In this document: piece after piece, positions 1 through 7,967 of the stretch
Layout: each line of letters begins with the position of its first letter
How positions within the stretch are numbered: the stretch's first letter is position 1
Source: RH-AL1 sp965277355
GTDB taxonomy: Bacteria; Pseudomonadota; Alphaproteobacteria; Rhizobiales; Beijerinckiaceae
Assembly: GCA_965277355.1 (NCBI GenBank)
Contig: CBDICN010000002.1
Coordinates: 1,302,001-1,366,000, forward strand
Direction: 5' to 3'
Length of the DNA: 64,000 nucleotides
Notes under the pieces: generated by a model
Seen by the model: only the letters and a program-made list of their open reading frames with translations
What the model was told of the DNA's origin: nothing
Database searches by the model: none
Program-made: the position numbers and the translations under genes

Positions 1-342
1 ATCGTCCTCTACTTCTGGGCGACATGGTGCGTGCCCTGCCGCGTGGAGACGCCGAAGCTCGTCAAGCTCTACAACGACTACAAGGCGAAGGGCGTCGAGG
101 TGATCGGCATCGCGCTCGACAACGCCGACAAGGTTCGCGCCTTCGCCAAGGACATGCACGCGATCTACCCGATCTTCTACGGCGGCCACGATGCCGTCGA
201 GCTCGGCAAGACGCTCGGCAACGACCAGGGCGCGATCCCCTTCATGGTGGTGATCGACAAGGCTGGCAAAATCGTCGAGACCTTCAAGGGCGACCTGCCG
301 GACGGCAAGCTCGAAGCCGTCATCAACCCGCTGATCGGCTGA
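1..342 (+). CDS. TlpA/ResA-like thioredoxin-fold protein (5' partial)
   Basis: The reading frame is open from base 1, so the start lies outside the window; 113 residues remain before TGA. A WCVPC redox motif sits at visible residues 9-13, and a cis-proline loop (GAIPFMVV) follows near residue 79. This is the layout of TlpA/ResA/AhpC-TSA thiol-disulfide oxidoreductases, which reduce disulfides in the periplasm, often for cytochrome maturation or as peroxide-linked reductants. A signal peptide or membrane anchor would be in the missing part, so location is inferred from the family. The next gene starts 88 bases downstream on the same strand, but a functional link is not evident. Confidence 0.85.
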   Translation: MVLYFWATWCVPCRVETPKLVKLYNDYKAKGVEVIGIALDNADKVRAFAKDMHAIYPIFYGGHDAVELGKTLGNDQGAIPFMVVIDKAGKIVETFKGDLPDGKLEAVINPLIG

Positions 343-430
343 TGCGCTCTTCGCGCGCGACGGTGGCGCGCCAAACCGATCCGCAACAGCGGACATGGCC
401 CGGCAAACGGGCGTTTAAGGAGGACGCTTG

Positions 431-2005
431 ATGGTATTGAGACGAGGTATGGCGCCGAGCGGGAGGCATCGACGCATGATGCTGCTCTCGGCTGGCGCGG
501 CGCTCTGGATGGTCGCAGGCGCGACCGCATCCTGGGCGGCGACGAGCTACACGCCGGACAACACCGTCACCGTGGTCGATCCCTCGCCGGTCAACTGGCT
601 GTCGGTCACCTGGAACACGATGGAGGAGGCCGACCGCGTCGACATGAACGGAAAGACCCAGCATGCGCTCGCCGAGAGCTGGCACTGGATCAACCCGACG
701 ACGCTAGAGCTGAAGCTTCGCCGCAACGTCAAGTTCCAGGACGGCACGCCGTTCACGCCGGCGATCTTCAAGGAAGCCTTCGACAAGGTCAACGACTGGT
801 CGGCGCCGCATCCGCCGGGCAAGTTCCTCAACTACGAGAAGGGGTCGCAGGTCAAGATCATCGACGATCACACCGTCCACATGATCTTCCCGACGCCCGA
901 CAGCGCGGTCTTCATGAAGCTGCGCGGCATGCATGTCGGTTCTCCCGCCTTCTGGACGAAGCTCGGCTTCGTCGACAAGAAGACCGGGTCGGCCAACGGC
1001 CATTGGTGAGTCATCGACGCTGCCGGTCCGTGGGGGACTGGTCCGTTCGTACTCGCTTCTGGTGTGTCGCAACTCGAAAAGCGCTCGCCCGAGGTCGTCC
1101 TCGACCCTAACGAGACCTATTGGAATCCCGACCGCAAGCCGACCGTGCGAATCGTGTTCGACAACATCATGTCGAAGGCCGATGCCCTCAAGGCCGTCGC
1201 CGCCGGCGACAAGAAGATGGACATCGTGACGATGCTCACACCCGCCGAGGCGAAGGCCTTCAACGGCAACGGCCACGCTCACATCCAGTCCAAGAACGCT
1301 AAGACGCTGCTCGCCGCGGTCTTCAACCAGACCGGTGCCAAGTCGCCCTGGAAGAACATCGCGCTGCGCAAGGCCATGAACATGGCCATCGACCGCGCGG
1401 CGCTTCTCAAGGAGGCCGGCGGCGGCTATGGAGTGCTAATGCCGGCGTTCATCCAGCCGGGACGGTTTGGCTTCAATCCGTCGATCAAGCAGTACCCCTA
1501 CGCCGTCGAGCAGGCCAAAGCGGAGATCAAGAAGGACGGGATGGACGGCAAGACCGTCACCATCGGCGCGGCGGAGGAATACACCCCTCTCGTCAAGCAG
1601 ATGGGCGACGAACTGCAGAAGGTTGGCCTCACCCTGAAGCAGGTTGATGCCAAGGACAAGTCGGCCGACATGACGCTGGTGTGGCATTTCGATTGGTCGC
1701 CGGAGTACCCCGTGGGCGTCGTCCATCGCGAATTCTTCGGGGCCGGTGGTGCCTTCCGCGAAGGCTCCGACGACGCCAAGTTCGACGAGCTGGCCGACAC
1801 TCTGATCCGGACGGACGACCTCAAGGCGCAGGAAAAGGTGGTGCGGGACATCGAGGCCTACGAACACGACCAGGCCAATGTGCTGTTCCTGTATTCGCCG
1901 GCGACCCTCTTCGCGGTGTCGAACCGCACGGTGTTCACGCCCTACGACACGTTCATGTTCGAAGGTGCGGAGATCAAGCTGAAGCAGGTGAAGGCCGAGA
2001 GGTAG
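431..2005 (+). pseudogene. Peptide/nickel-type ABC transporter substrate-binding protein (SBP_bac_5), broken by in-frame TGA
   Basis: AAGGAGGA at 417-424 sits six bases before ATG 431; a TTG at 428 is the alternative start. The product opens with a basic N-terminus and hydrophobic signal peptide ending near ATASWA, followed by a family-5 extracellular solute-binding domain (ALAESWHWINPTTLELKLR, FQDGTPFT). At 1007-1009 an in-frame TGA follows ANGHW. The same frame then continues with VIDAAGPWGTGPFVLASG and runs to a TAG at 2005, giving about 524 residues, normal for the family. Both halves share one frame, so a single nonsense substitution (or sequencing error) is enough to explain the break. 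Unless TGA is read through, the product is a 192-residue fragment. No permease or ATPase genes lie beside it. Confidence 0.8.
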
Positions 2006-2135
2006 GTTTTATGTCAAACGGGATGGCCGGGCGTCGAGTCCGGCCATCCGACCCGGCCGGGGCCGTCAAGCGAGAGGCGTTGACCGTCCGCACGACCGCG
2101 GACCATCTCGTGACAATCGGTGGCAAAGGGTTTTC

Positions 2136-2348
2136 ATGAAGCACGGCGCGCGCAACGACATTCCGGCCGAGGTCGTCGAGATCAGGACCGGCGGCATCAT
2201 GGCCCATGTCACGGTGAAGTTGCAGGGGACCGACTACCAGATGTCGTCGGTCATGACGATCGACTCGCTCGAGGCGCTCGGCATTGAAAAAGGCGCGCTG
2301 GTCCATGTCATCGCCAAGGCGGTGAACGTGCTCCTCGTCAAACCGTGA
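2136..2348 (+). CDS. Mop-type molybdopterin/molybdate-binding protein (TOBE domain)
   Basis: A 70-residue protein made of one TOBE/Mop domain, recognisable from the motif ARNDIPAEVVEI, then GGIMAHVTVKL and the final ALVHVIAKAVNVLL. Free-standing Mop proteins (molbindins) oligomerise and bind molybdate or tungstate in the cytoplasm; the same domain also ends ModC and ModE. An AAAGGG lies just before the ATG. No mod transporter genes are adjacent. The window does encode a molybdenum hydroxylase about 21 kb away, so the cell has a use for molybdate, but no operon link exists. Confidence 0.85.
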   Translation: MKHGARNDIPAEVVEIRTGGIMAHVTVKLQGTDYQMSSVMTIDSLEALGIEKGALVHVIAKAVNVLLVKP

Positions 2349-2768
2349 GCGGCGCCAGCGTGGGCAGCCGTTCGTCACCGAACCGATAACGATCCGGTCG
2401 GATCCGTGCGACGGATTGGCTAGAAGCTCTCGATTGTAGGGAGATTTCCGCTGTTTGGCGGGGTCGAGATCGGTGGCCGGCATAGGCTTCTTTCGCGGTG
2501 GAAGAGGGGGCTCGGCCGGTTGAGGCGTGAAAAGGATCGACGCCATGCCTCTATCGGGTGCGATTGTTTTGGGGTGCGATTGAGTTGGCAAGTCCGTTAT
2601 CATTCGAACTCGCCACGTCGCGTCGCCTTTCCAATGCGATAAAGCATGCCCGGGCGATACCGCATGCAATCTAAATCCATCGCGGAGGCCCTTCGGAAGT
2701 CCCGTTTCGACATAATTACCCTGTCGACATAAGAACCCTTTCGAAAAAAGGGCTGCCGTCCCGCGGTG
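2349..2768. other. Intergenic region, no gene recognised
   Basis: 420 bases between the Mop gene and the end of zapE. It includes lower-GC stretches (around 2570-2760). I see no convincing coding frame, RNA gene or terminator. An open minus-strand frame overlapping the zapE 3' end has no family resemblance and was not accepted. Confidence 0.4.
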
Positions 2769-3929
2769 TCAGGTATCGACGATGTCGCCTCCATCGTCTG
2801 CTTCCCCGCTTGCGTGCGACAGCGCCATGTAGTCTTTCGACCGCATCTCATTCAATCTCGATATCGTCCGTTGGAATTCGAACGCTTCAACGCCGTCCGT
2901 TGCCTTGAAGATCTCGGCGGGCAGCGCCGCGGCGGAGGCGAATAGCTTGACGTGCGCCTCGTAGAACGTGTCGATGAGGATGATGAAACGCTTGGCCTCG
3001 TTGCGCTGCGAAGCCTTCAGGACTGGGATGTCGTCGATGACGACGCTCCGGTAACGCCGCGCGATCGCAAGGTAATCTTGCGCGCCCAGAGGCTTGCCGC
3101 ACAGATCATCGAAGGTGAAGCGCGCCGCCTTGCCGCGCTCCTCCCGTACGGAAATAGTTCGACCCAGCACTTTCAACGTGGTGGAGCGTCCGCTCGCCGC
3201 TCCCGTCAGCGTCTCGAGGATCTCGTCCAGCCGGGCGCGCGCCTTGGCGTCGGCCGGAACATGGAAGGTTTCCGCGCCGGCGAGCTTCTCCATCCTGTAG
3301 TCGGCCCGCGCCTCGAGATGGAACACGTCCATGTGGTCTTCGAGCATCGCGATGGACGGCAGAAACAGCGCGCGATTGAGACCATCCTTATACAGCATCG
3401 ACGGTTCGACGTTGGAGGTGGCGACGATGACCACGCCGCGGGCGAACAGGACCTTGAAGAGCCGCCCCAGGATCATCGCGTCGGCGATGTCGTTGATCGA
3501 GAACTCGTCGAAGCAAAGCAGGGTGGCGCGGTTCGCGATCTCCTCGGCCACCGGCTCGATTGGATCCTCGCCTTTGACGGTACCCTTCTTGAGCGCCTGC
3601 CGATGGCGGAAGATCGCCGCGTGCACCTCTCCCATGAAGGCGTGGAAGTGGACCCGGCGCTTCTTGCCGACATCGGCCTGCTCGTAGAACAGGTCCATCA
3701 CCATCGATTTGCCGCGCCCCACTCCGCCCCAGATGTAGAGTCCCTTCGGCGGTGCGCTGTCTCGTTTGGCGCCGAACAGCCAGCCGAGCGCGGCCGACTT
3801 GCGGGCCGGCACGTAGGCCTCCAGCTCATCGCGCAGCGCGTCGAGGATGCCGATGACTTGCAGTTGCGCCGCGTCCGCGTCGATCGTGCCGGAACGCGCT
3901 TTGGCCTCGTACGTCTGGAGAATCGTCAT
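2769..3929 (-). CDS. zapE: Cell division protein ZapE (AFG1-like ATPase)
   Basis: A 386-residue AFG1-family P-loop ATPase. Walker A (GGVGRGKS) lies at residues 68-75 and Walker B with the catalytic acid (LLCFDE) at 137-142. Sensor-like motifs such as VVIVATSNVEP and the family segment YRSVVIDDIPVL follow. In Escherichia coli ZapE acts on the Z-ring during constriction and under low oxygen; the mitochondrial relative is a membrane-protein quality-control factor. Length is normal for the family. In many alphaproteobacteria zapE lies near TCA-cycle genes, but here its neighbours are unrelated and it appears to be monocistronic. Confidence 0.93.
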   Translation of the reverse strand: MTILQTYEAKARSGTIDADAAQLQVIGILDALRDELEAYVPARKSAALGWLFGAKRDSAPPKGLYIWGGVGRGKSMVMDLFYEQADVGKKRRVHFHAFMGEVHAAIFRHRQALKKGTVKGEDPIEPVAEEIANRATLLCFDEFSINDIADAMILGRLFKVLFARGVVIVATSNVEPSMLYKDGLNRALFLPSIAMLEDHMDVFHLEARADYRMEKLAGAETFHVPADAKARARLDEILETLTGAASGRSTTLKVLGRTISVREERGKAARFTFDDLCGKPLGAQDYLAIARRYRSVVIDDIPVLKASQRNEAKRFIILIDTFYEAHVKLFASAAALPAEIFKATDGVEAFEFQRTISRLNEMRSKDYMALSHASGEADDGGDIVDT

Positions 3930-4104
3930 TTGTTAAGCTTTGTATGTGCTTTCTGAACCACGACACGGCGCCATAATCCTGGTTCGGCGACGCGTCGCAA
4001 GCCGAGCCGGCTCGTTGCCGGCCGATGAGGTCGATCCTGCCTTGATTTAAGCCAAACCTGTCGGCAAAGTCGTGCTACTTTCGGTCGGAAGCGGGGGACG
4101 AGGG

Positions 4105-4995
4105 ATGCGGTTCAGAGGTGGATGGTCGATCGCCGATTTGGTCCTCGCCGCTCCTCTTGCTCTCGGCTCGCTCGCCATAGGGTCATCGGCGATCGAGGCC
4201 GCACCGCGGTCTCTGTCGGGGCTGGCGGCCGCGACCGGCATGCCGGCAGTGATACCGGTCGTCGTGTTCGGATCCGAGGCACGCCAGGCACCCTACGCCT
4301 TCGCGCAATCGCACGATCTCGACGCGGCCGAGGTGGCCCGCAGCCATGTCGCCTCTGGCCTCATCCAGTGCGGCAATGCGCACGGCGCCGGCCAACTCAC
4401 CCTCACCGACGACGTCATCACCACCGCCGCGCACGTCTTCTATGACGAAAACGGCCTTCCCCGCGCCCGCTCCTGCACCTTCGACCTCACGATCAATGGC
4501 CGCGAGACCCACGTACCGATCGACCTGTCGAGCGTCGTGGCCGGCAGCACCAACCCCTACGACGTCGCGGTCGCCCACGACTGGGCCGTCGCGCGGCTGA
4601 GCCATGCCGTCAGCGGCGTCAAACCGTATGCGCTCTCCACCGACATCCGCGGGAACCAGCCGGTGACCTTCGTCGCGCGCGGCCATATCGATTGGGGCGA
4701 CGCCAAGGACCTGTCGTTGCAAGATTGCACGCTGCACGACAGGATCTCGCAAGGGGAGGAAGGCACGCAGGAGTTCTCGTTCGACTGCGACACCGGCGAC
4801 GGCGCCTCTGGCGGCGCCTTGATGCTCGATGGCGAGCGCTCCCGCGTCGGCGCCATCCTGGTCGGCTGGCGGTCGAACAAGCCGTTCAAGGCGATGCCCT
4901 TCTCGCACACGCATTACAACTTTGCGGTCACCATCGAAGGTGCCTTCCGCAGGGCCGTCTATGCCGCCGCCGGCCAGATGCTGGTCCAGAAATAG
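4105..4995 (+). CDS. Secreted trypsin-like serine peptidase (S1 family)
   Basis: Start ATG 4105 is preferred over an upstream in-frame start at 4072 because GGGGGACGAGGG lies directly before it. The 296-residue product has a hydrophobic signal segment (residues about 9-31). The catalytic triad is visible: His in TTAAH (residue 110), Asp in HDWAVARL (159) and Ser in TGDGASGGAL (235). Two cysteine pairs (for example CTFDL and FDCDTGDG) could form disulfides. This is the trypsin-like, periplasmic or secreted type of alphaproteobacterial protease, of unknown substrate. It stands alone in its orientation between zapE and the L,D-transpeptidase gene. Confidence 0.85.
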   Translation: MRFRGGWSIADLVLAAPLALGSLAIGSSAIEAAPRSLSGLAAATGMPAVIPVVVFGSEARQAPYAFAQSHDLDAAEVARSHVASGLIQCGNAHGAGQLTLTDDVITTAAHVFYDENGLPRARSCTFDLTINGRETHVPIDLSSVVAGSTNPYDVAVAHDWAVARLSHAVSGVKPYALSTDIRGNQPVTFVARGHIDWGDAKDLSLQDCTLHDRISQGEEGTQEFSFDCDTGDGASGGALMLDGERSRVGAILVGWRSNKPFKAMPFSHTHYNFAVTIEGAFRRAVYAAAGQMLVQK

Positions 4996-5052
4996 GCGGG
5001 TCGCCTGCGCGCAGGCGCTCGCGACACCGATGATCGGGCGTGGGCCGTCTTC

Positions 5053-5126
5053 GTAACGCTCAGCTTGGTAACGCTTAGCTGGGTCGCTTAGCTGGGTAAC
5101 GCTCAGCTTTGTTACTGCTCAGCTTG
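5053..5126 (+). repeat. Five imperfect short tandem repeats (13-16 bp)
   Basis: Units read GTAACGCTCAGCTTG (5053-5067), GTAACGCTTAGCTGG (5068-5082), GTCGCTTAGCTGG (5083-5095), GTAACGCTCAGCTTT (5096-5110) and GTTACTGCTCAGCTTG (5111-5126). They fill the space between the protease and the L,D-transpeptidase gene, about 140 bases before the latter. They resemble in style the repeats at 49031-49084. Confidence 0.85.
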
Positions 5127-5267
5127 AACAAATAAAAGCCATTCCGGCCCCGCAATTCGGCGCGATTCCGAAGCCTGCCGTTGTGCGCCGGCTACAGCAC
5201 GTGGTGAGCGTTTGCTGTAGTTTTACCTTGTCCACGTCGTTCAAGGTCTAGGCTCAAGGTTTTGCCC

Positions 5268-6011
5268 ATGTCTATTTACGGACGTTCCGCTGCCGAACGT
5301 CGCTTTTTCCCCTGCGCCGCGTTCGCCGGCGCGCTCGCGCTCGCCGGCTGCGGCGGCCCCGACGGCACGCAGCTTGTCACCGCCGCGCCTCATCCGCCAG
5401 AGGCCGTCAAGGTCGCAGCGATGGAGGCGCCGCCGCCCCCCGCGCCCAAATTCAATCCGAGGTTCGCGGCGCTCTATCAGCCGGCCCAGGACAAGTTCCC
5501 GGTCCCGGGGGTCGAGCCCGCCTTGGTGCGCAAAGGTTTCGAGCGCAGGGAGGTCGACTACGTCACCAAGGAAGCGCCGGGCACGGTGATCGTCGACCCC
5601 CACGCGCACTACCTCTACTACGTCGAGCCCAACGGCAAGGCGATGCGCTACGGCGTGGCGGTCGGCAAAGCCGGCTTCTCCTGGTCCGGCCAGGCGATCA
5701 TCAGGACCAAGCAGGAATGGCCGGACTGGTATCCGCCCAAGGAAATGATCGAGCGCCACCCGGAGCTGAAGCCGCAGCTCGACAAGCTACAGAGCGGCAT
5801 CGGCGTGCCCGGCGGCTACCGCAACCCGCTCGGCGCCCGCGCGATGTACCTGTGGCAGGGCAACAAGGACACGTACTTCCGCATCCACGGGACGCTCGAG
5901 CCGCATTCCATCGGCACGAACGCGTCGTCGGGCTGCATCCGCTTGATCAACCAGGACGCGATCGACCTCTACAATCGCGTCCAGGAGGGCACCAAGGTCG
6001 TCGTGCTGTGA
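5268..6011 (+). CDS. L,D-transpeptidase (YkuD/ErfK family), lipoprotein
   Basis: A 247-residue protein from ATG 5268 (TTG at 5262 is also in frame). The N-terminus has a basic/hydrophobic stretch ending in a lipobox, LALAGC, so Cys28 is the likely lipidation site, followed by GG. A proline-rich linker precedes the YkuD catalytic domain, whose signature carries His about 207 (RIHGTLEP) and catalytic Cys about 223 (ASSGCIRL). Such enzymes form 3-3 peptidoglycan crosslinks or anchor lipoproteins to peptidoglycan in the periplasm. Rhizobiales, which grow from the pole, usually carry many paralogues. It is transcribed alone, with repeats upstream and a hairpin downstream. Confidence 0.92.
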   Translation: MSIYGRSAAERRFFPCAAFAGALALAGCGGPDGTQLVTAAPHPPEAVKVAAMEAPPPPAPKFNPRFAALYQPAQDKFPVPGVEPALVRKGFERREVDYVTKEAPGTVIVDPHAHYLYYVEPNGKAMRYGVAVGKAGFSWSGQAIIRTKQEWPDWYPPKEMIERHPELKPQLDKLQSGIGVPGGYRNPLGARAMYLWQGNKDTYFRIHGTLEPHSIGTNASSGCIRLINQDAIDLYNRVQEGTKVVVL

Positions 6012-6047
6012 CGCCGTTCGGCGGCGGCCCGGTCAGATCTTGCGTTG

Positions 6048-6068
6048 GCCGCTCGCCCAGCGAGCGGC
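6048..6068. terminator. Stem-loop between convergent genes
   Basis: An 8-bp perfect stem, GCCGCTCG pairing with CGAGCGGC around a 5-base loop, lies between the convergent ends of the L,D-transpeptidase gene (6011) and the tetR gene (6121). There is no U-tract, so intrinsic termination is plausible but unproven. Confidence 0.4.
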
Positions 6069-6120
6069 AGTCTGATCGGCGAGCCAACCCGCTTCGCTCG
6101 GCACGAGCACCAGCGTATCT

Positions 6121-6687
6121 TTAGTCGCTACCGACCAGCAGCGCTTTCAGCTCGCGACTGGCGAGATCCATACGCTCGCCGAGACCTAGCCCTGGGTCGT
6201 CGAGCCAGGAGACCGTGGCATGCACGAAGGCAGCCATGCCGGTCCTTGCTGCAAGATTAGCCCGCAGGTCAGCGACGCCTCTTACCTGCAATGCGACGGC
6301 AAGCGCATCGGCCAGCGCGGCCATTTTCGCCAACTCACGCTCGTGAAGCGCGGGCGTGTTGGAGATCACCTCGTGTCGTGGCTTCGAGAATGGCCGGTTG
6401 TCCTCCAGCGCCGGCTGGACGGACCGGAACGCTCGGAACAGCGTGTCGAGCGGCCCGAGTCCGACGGGCGCGTCGGCGATCGAGGCCGTCAGGGCCGCTC
6501 GCAACTTGGCCTCGCCGTCGAACAGGACCTCCCGCTTGTCCGAGAAATGACGAAAGAAGGTCCGCTCCGTCACGCCGGCGCGCGCGGCGATCTCGGCAGC
6601 CGTGGTGCGGTCGTAGCCTCGCTCGCGAAATAGCTCCAATGCCATCCGTTGCAGGCGAGCGCGCATGTCGTCCTCTTTCTTTGCCAC
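6121..6687 (-). CDS. TetR/AcrR family transcriptional regulator
   Basis: A 188-residue regulator with the N-terminal TetR helix-turn-helix: MALELFRERGYDRTTAAEIA, then ARAGVTERTFFRHFSDK at residues about 16-52. The C-terminal two thirds is the variable ligand-binding helical domain. It is divergent from the NAD(P)-binding SDR gene at 6788, and the 100-bp gap holds palindromes that look like its operator. The likely job is repression of itself and that gene, relieved by an unknown small molecule. Confidence 0.9.
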   Translation of the reverse strand: MAKKEDDMRARLQRMALELFRERGYDRTTAAEIAARAGVTERTFFRHFSDKREVLFDGEAKLRAALTASIADAPVGLGPLDTLFRAFRSVQPALEDNRPFSKPRHEVISNTPALHERELAKMAALADALAVALQVRGVADLRANLAARTGMAAFVHATVSWLDDPGLGLGERMDLASRELKALLVGSD

Positions 6688-6703
6688 CCGCCACCTTCCT
6701 CGT

Positions 6704-6740
6704 TGTCAGTGACTGACAGAGTCACTATGTCAGTGACTGA
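6704..6740. promoter_or_regulatory. Paired palindromic operator for the TetR-family regulator
   Basis: TGTCAGTGACTGACA (6704-6718) is a perfect odd-centred palindrome. Its first 13 bases recur at 6728-6740 (TGTCAGTGACTGA), 24 bp downstream. An AGTCACT at 6720-6726 supplies a further opposing half-site. The block lies between the divergent tetR and SDR genes, close to both starts, which is the standard place for TetR autorepression. Confidence 0.75.
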
Positions 6741-6787
6741 TGCGACGACGTTGGTACGTCCCCGCGCGATGTGGTCAAGGAGGTAGC

Positions 6788-7675
6788 ATGCGAGTGTTTC
6801 TGACGGGAGCGAATGGCTGGGTCGGATCGGCGATTGCACGTGACCTGCTCGAAGCGGGCCATGCTGTCGTTGGTCTGGTGCGTTCGAGGGAGAAGGGCGA
6901 GCCGCTCGCCGCGGTCGGCGGCACGCCGCTCATGGGCTCGCTGCGCGACCTCGACGTGCTCCGGCGAGGCGCCGGCGATGCCGACGGCATCATCCACACC
7001 GCCTTCGGTCTCGACTTCTCGAAGATCGTGGAACTGAGTGAGGAGGAAGGCGCCGCGCTCGAGACCTTCGCGGAGGTCTTCGCCGGTTCGCAGCGCCCGA
7101 TCGTCGTGACGGGCGGCCTCGGCCTGTTGCCTCCCGGCGAGACGTTCACGGAAGAGGCGCGGCCGCCCATCATTCCTGACTTTCCACGCGCGTCGGAGCA
7201 GACGGCGTTCGCGCTCGCCGAGCGCGGCTTGCGGGCGAGCGTCGTCCGCCTTTCACGCTCGGTCCATGGCGTCGGGGAACGTCACGGCTTCGTTCCCATG
7301 CTCGCCGCCGTCGCCCGCGAGAAAGGCGTGTCCGCCTATGTCGGCGACGGACGAAACCTCTGGCCATCCGTGCACCGGCTGGACGCGGCGCGCGTCTTCC
7401 GCCTCGCCCTCGAACGCGGTGCCCGGAACGAGGCCTTCCATGCCGTCGCCGAGGTCGTGCCGTTCAGGCTGATCGCCGAGGCGATCGGGCGGCAGGTCGG
7501 CGTGCCGGCGCAATCCCTGACGCTCGAAGAGGCCGAGGCGCATTTCGGCGGCCTGGCGATGTGGGTGGCGGGCAACGGCCCCGCCTCCAGCGAGACGACA
7601 AGGGCAGCCCTCGGATGGGAGCCGAAGGAGATCGGCATCATCTCGGATATCGCTCGGCCGGACTATTCCGGATGA
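6788..7675 (+). CDS. NAD(P)-dependent epimerase/SDR-type oxidoreductase
   Basis: ATG 6788 is preceded by a strong AAGGAGG at about 6777-6783; an in-frame upstream start at 6740 would run through the operator. The 295-residue product starts with an atypical/extended SDR Rossmann motif, TGANGWVGSAIA (residues 6-17), and resembles NAD-dependent epimerase/dehydratase-family proteins of the NmrA/YwnB-like kind (VVTGGLGLLP, VHRLDAARVFRLALE). Substrate cannot be read from sequence. It is divergent from, and presumably controlled by, the adjacent TetR regulator, a pairing common for stress- or xenobiotic-inducible reductases. Confidence 0.85.
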   Translation: MRVFLTGANGWVGSAIARDLLEAGHAVVGLVRSREKGEPLAAVGGTPLMGSLRDLDVLRRGAGDADGIIHTAFGLDFSKIVELSEEEGAALETFAEVFAGSQRPIVVTGGLGLLPPGETFTEEARPPIIPDFPRASEQTAFALAERGLRASVVRLSRSVHGVGERHGFVPMLAAVAREKGVSAYVGDGRNLWPSVHRLDAARVFRLALERGARNEAFHAVAEVVPFRLIAEAIGRQVGVPAQSLTLEEAEAHFGGLAMWVAGNGPASSETTRAALGWEPKEIGIISDIARPDYSG

Positions 7676-7710
7676 CCGGCCTGTTCGGCTCCGCATCGCG
7701 ATGAACGCGA

Positions 7711-7905
7711 TCAGATCTCCTTCTTGATCGCGTCGACCGCCGCCGGCATGTCCTCGCGGACCTTTTCCCGTGCCTCGTTCTCCGGCAGGCTGCGCAGTTC
7801 CTGCTTCACCGGCGCGGGGGTGCCGGGCTCCCTGTAGGTCTTCTCGCGCTTGGTGTTGGGCTCGGCCTCGACCGGCTCCGGACCGACGTTCGGGTTGTCC
7901 GCCAT
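7711..7905 (-). CDS. Small hydrophilic hypothetical protein
   Basis: A 64-residue, highly charged, proline-rich protein starting MADNPNVGPEPVEAEP and ending AAVDAIKKEI, with no membrane segment or cysteine. A GAGGAGCG precedes the ATG at 7905-7903. The frame extends further upstream without stops but there overlaps mutM, so this internal start with its ribosome-binding site is chosen. Small acidic/charged proteins of this kind are common and uncharacterised in Hyphomicrobiales. Function unknown. Confidence 0.6.
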   Translation of the reverse strand: MADNPNVGPEPVEAEPNTKREKTYREPGTPAPVKQELRSLPENEAREKVREDMPAAVDAIKKEI

Positions 7906-7967
7906 GGTTCGCTCCTCGTCCTCATGTCTATCGCAATGATCCAGCGCGGCCTTCGATCCGCCGCGGA

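Noticed and set aside
1007..1009. TGA as a recoded sense codon (Trp or selenocysteine)
   Set aside because: Many intact genes in the window end in TGA and use TGG for Trp. No selenocysteine insertion hairpin is apparent, and the other two in-frame TGAs are in clearly decayed genes.
2600..2851. An 83-codon minus-strand frame overlapping the end of zapE
   Set aside because: Over half its start region lies in zapE in another frame, and the rest has no recognisable feature.
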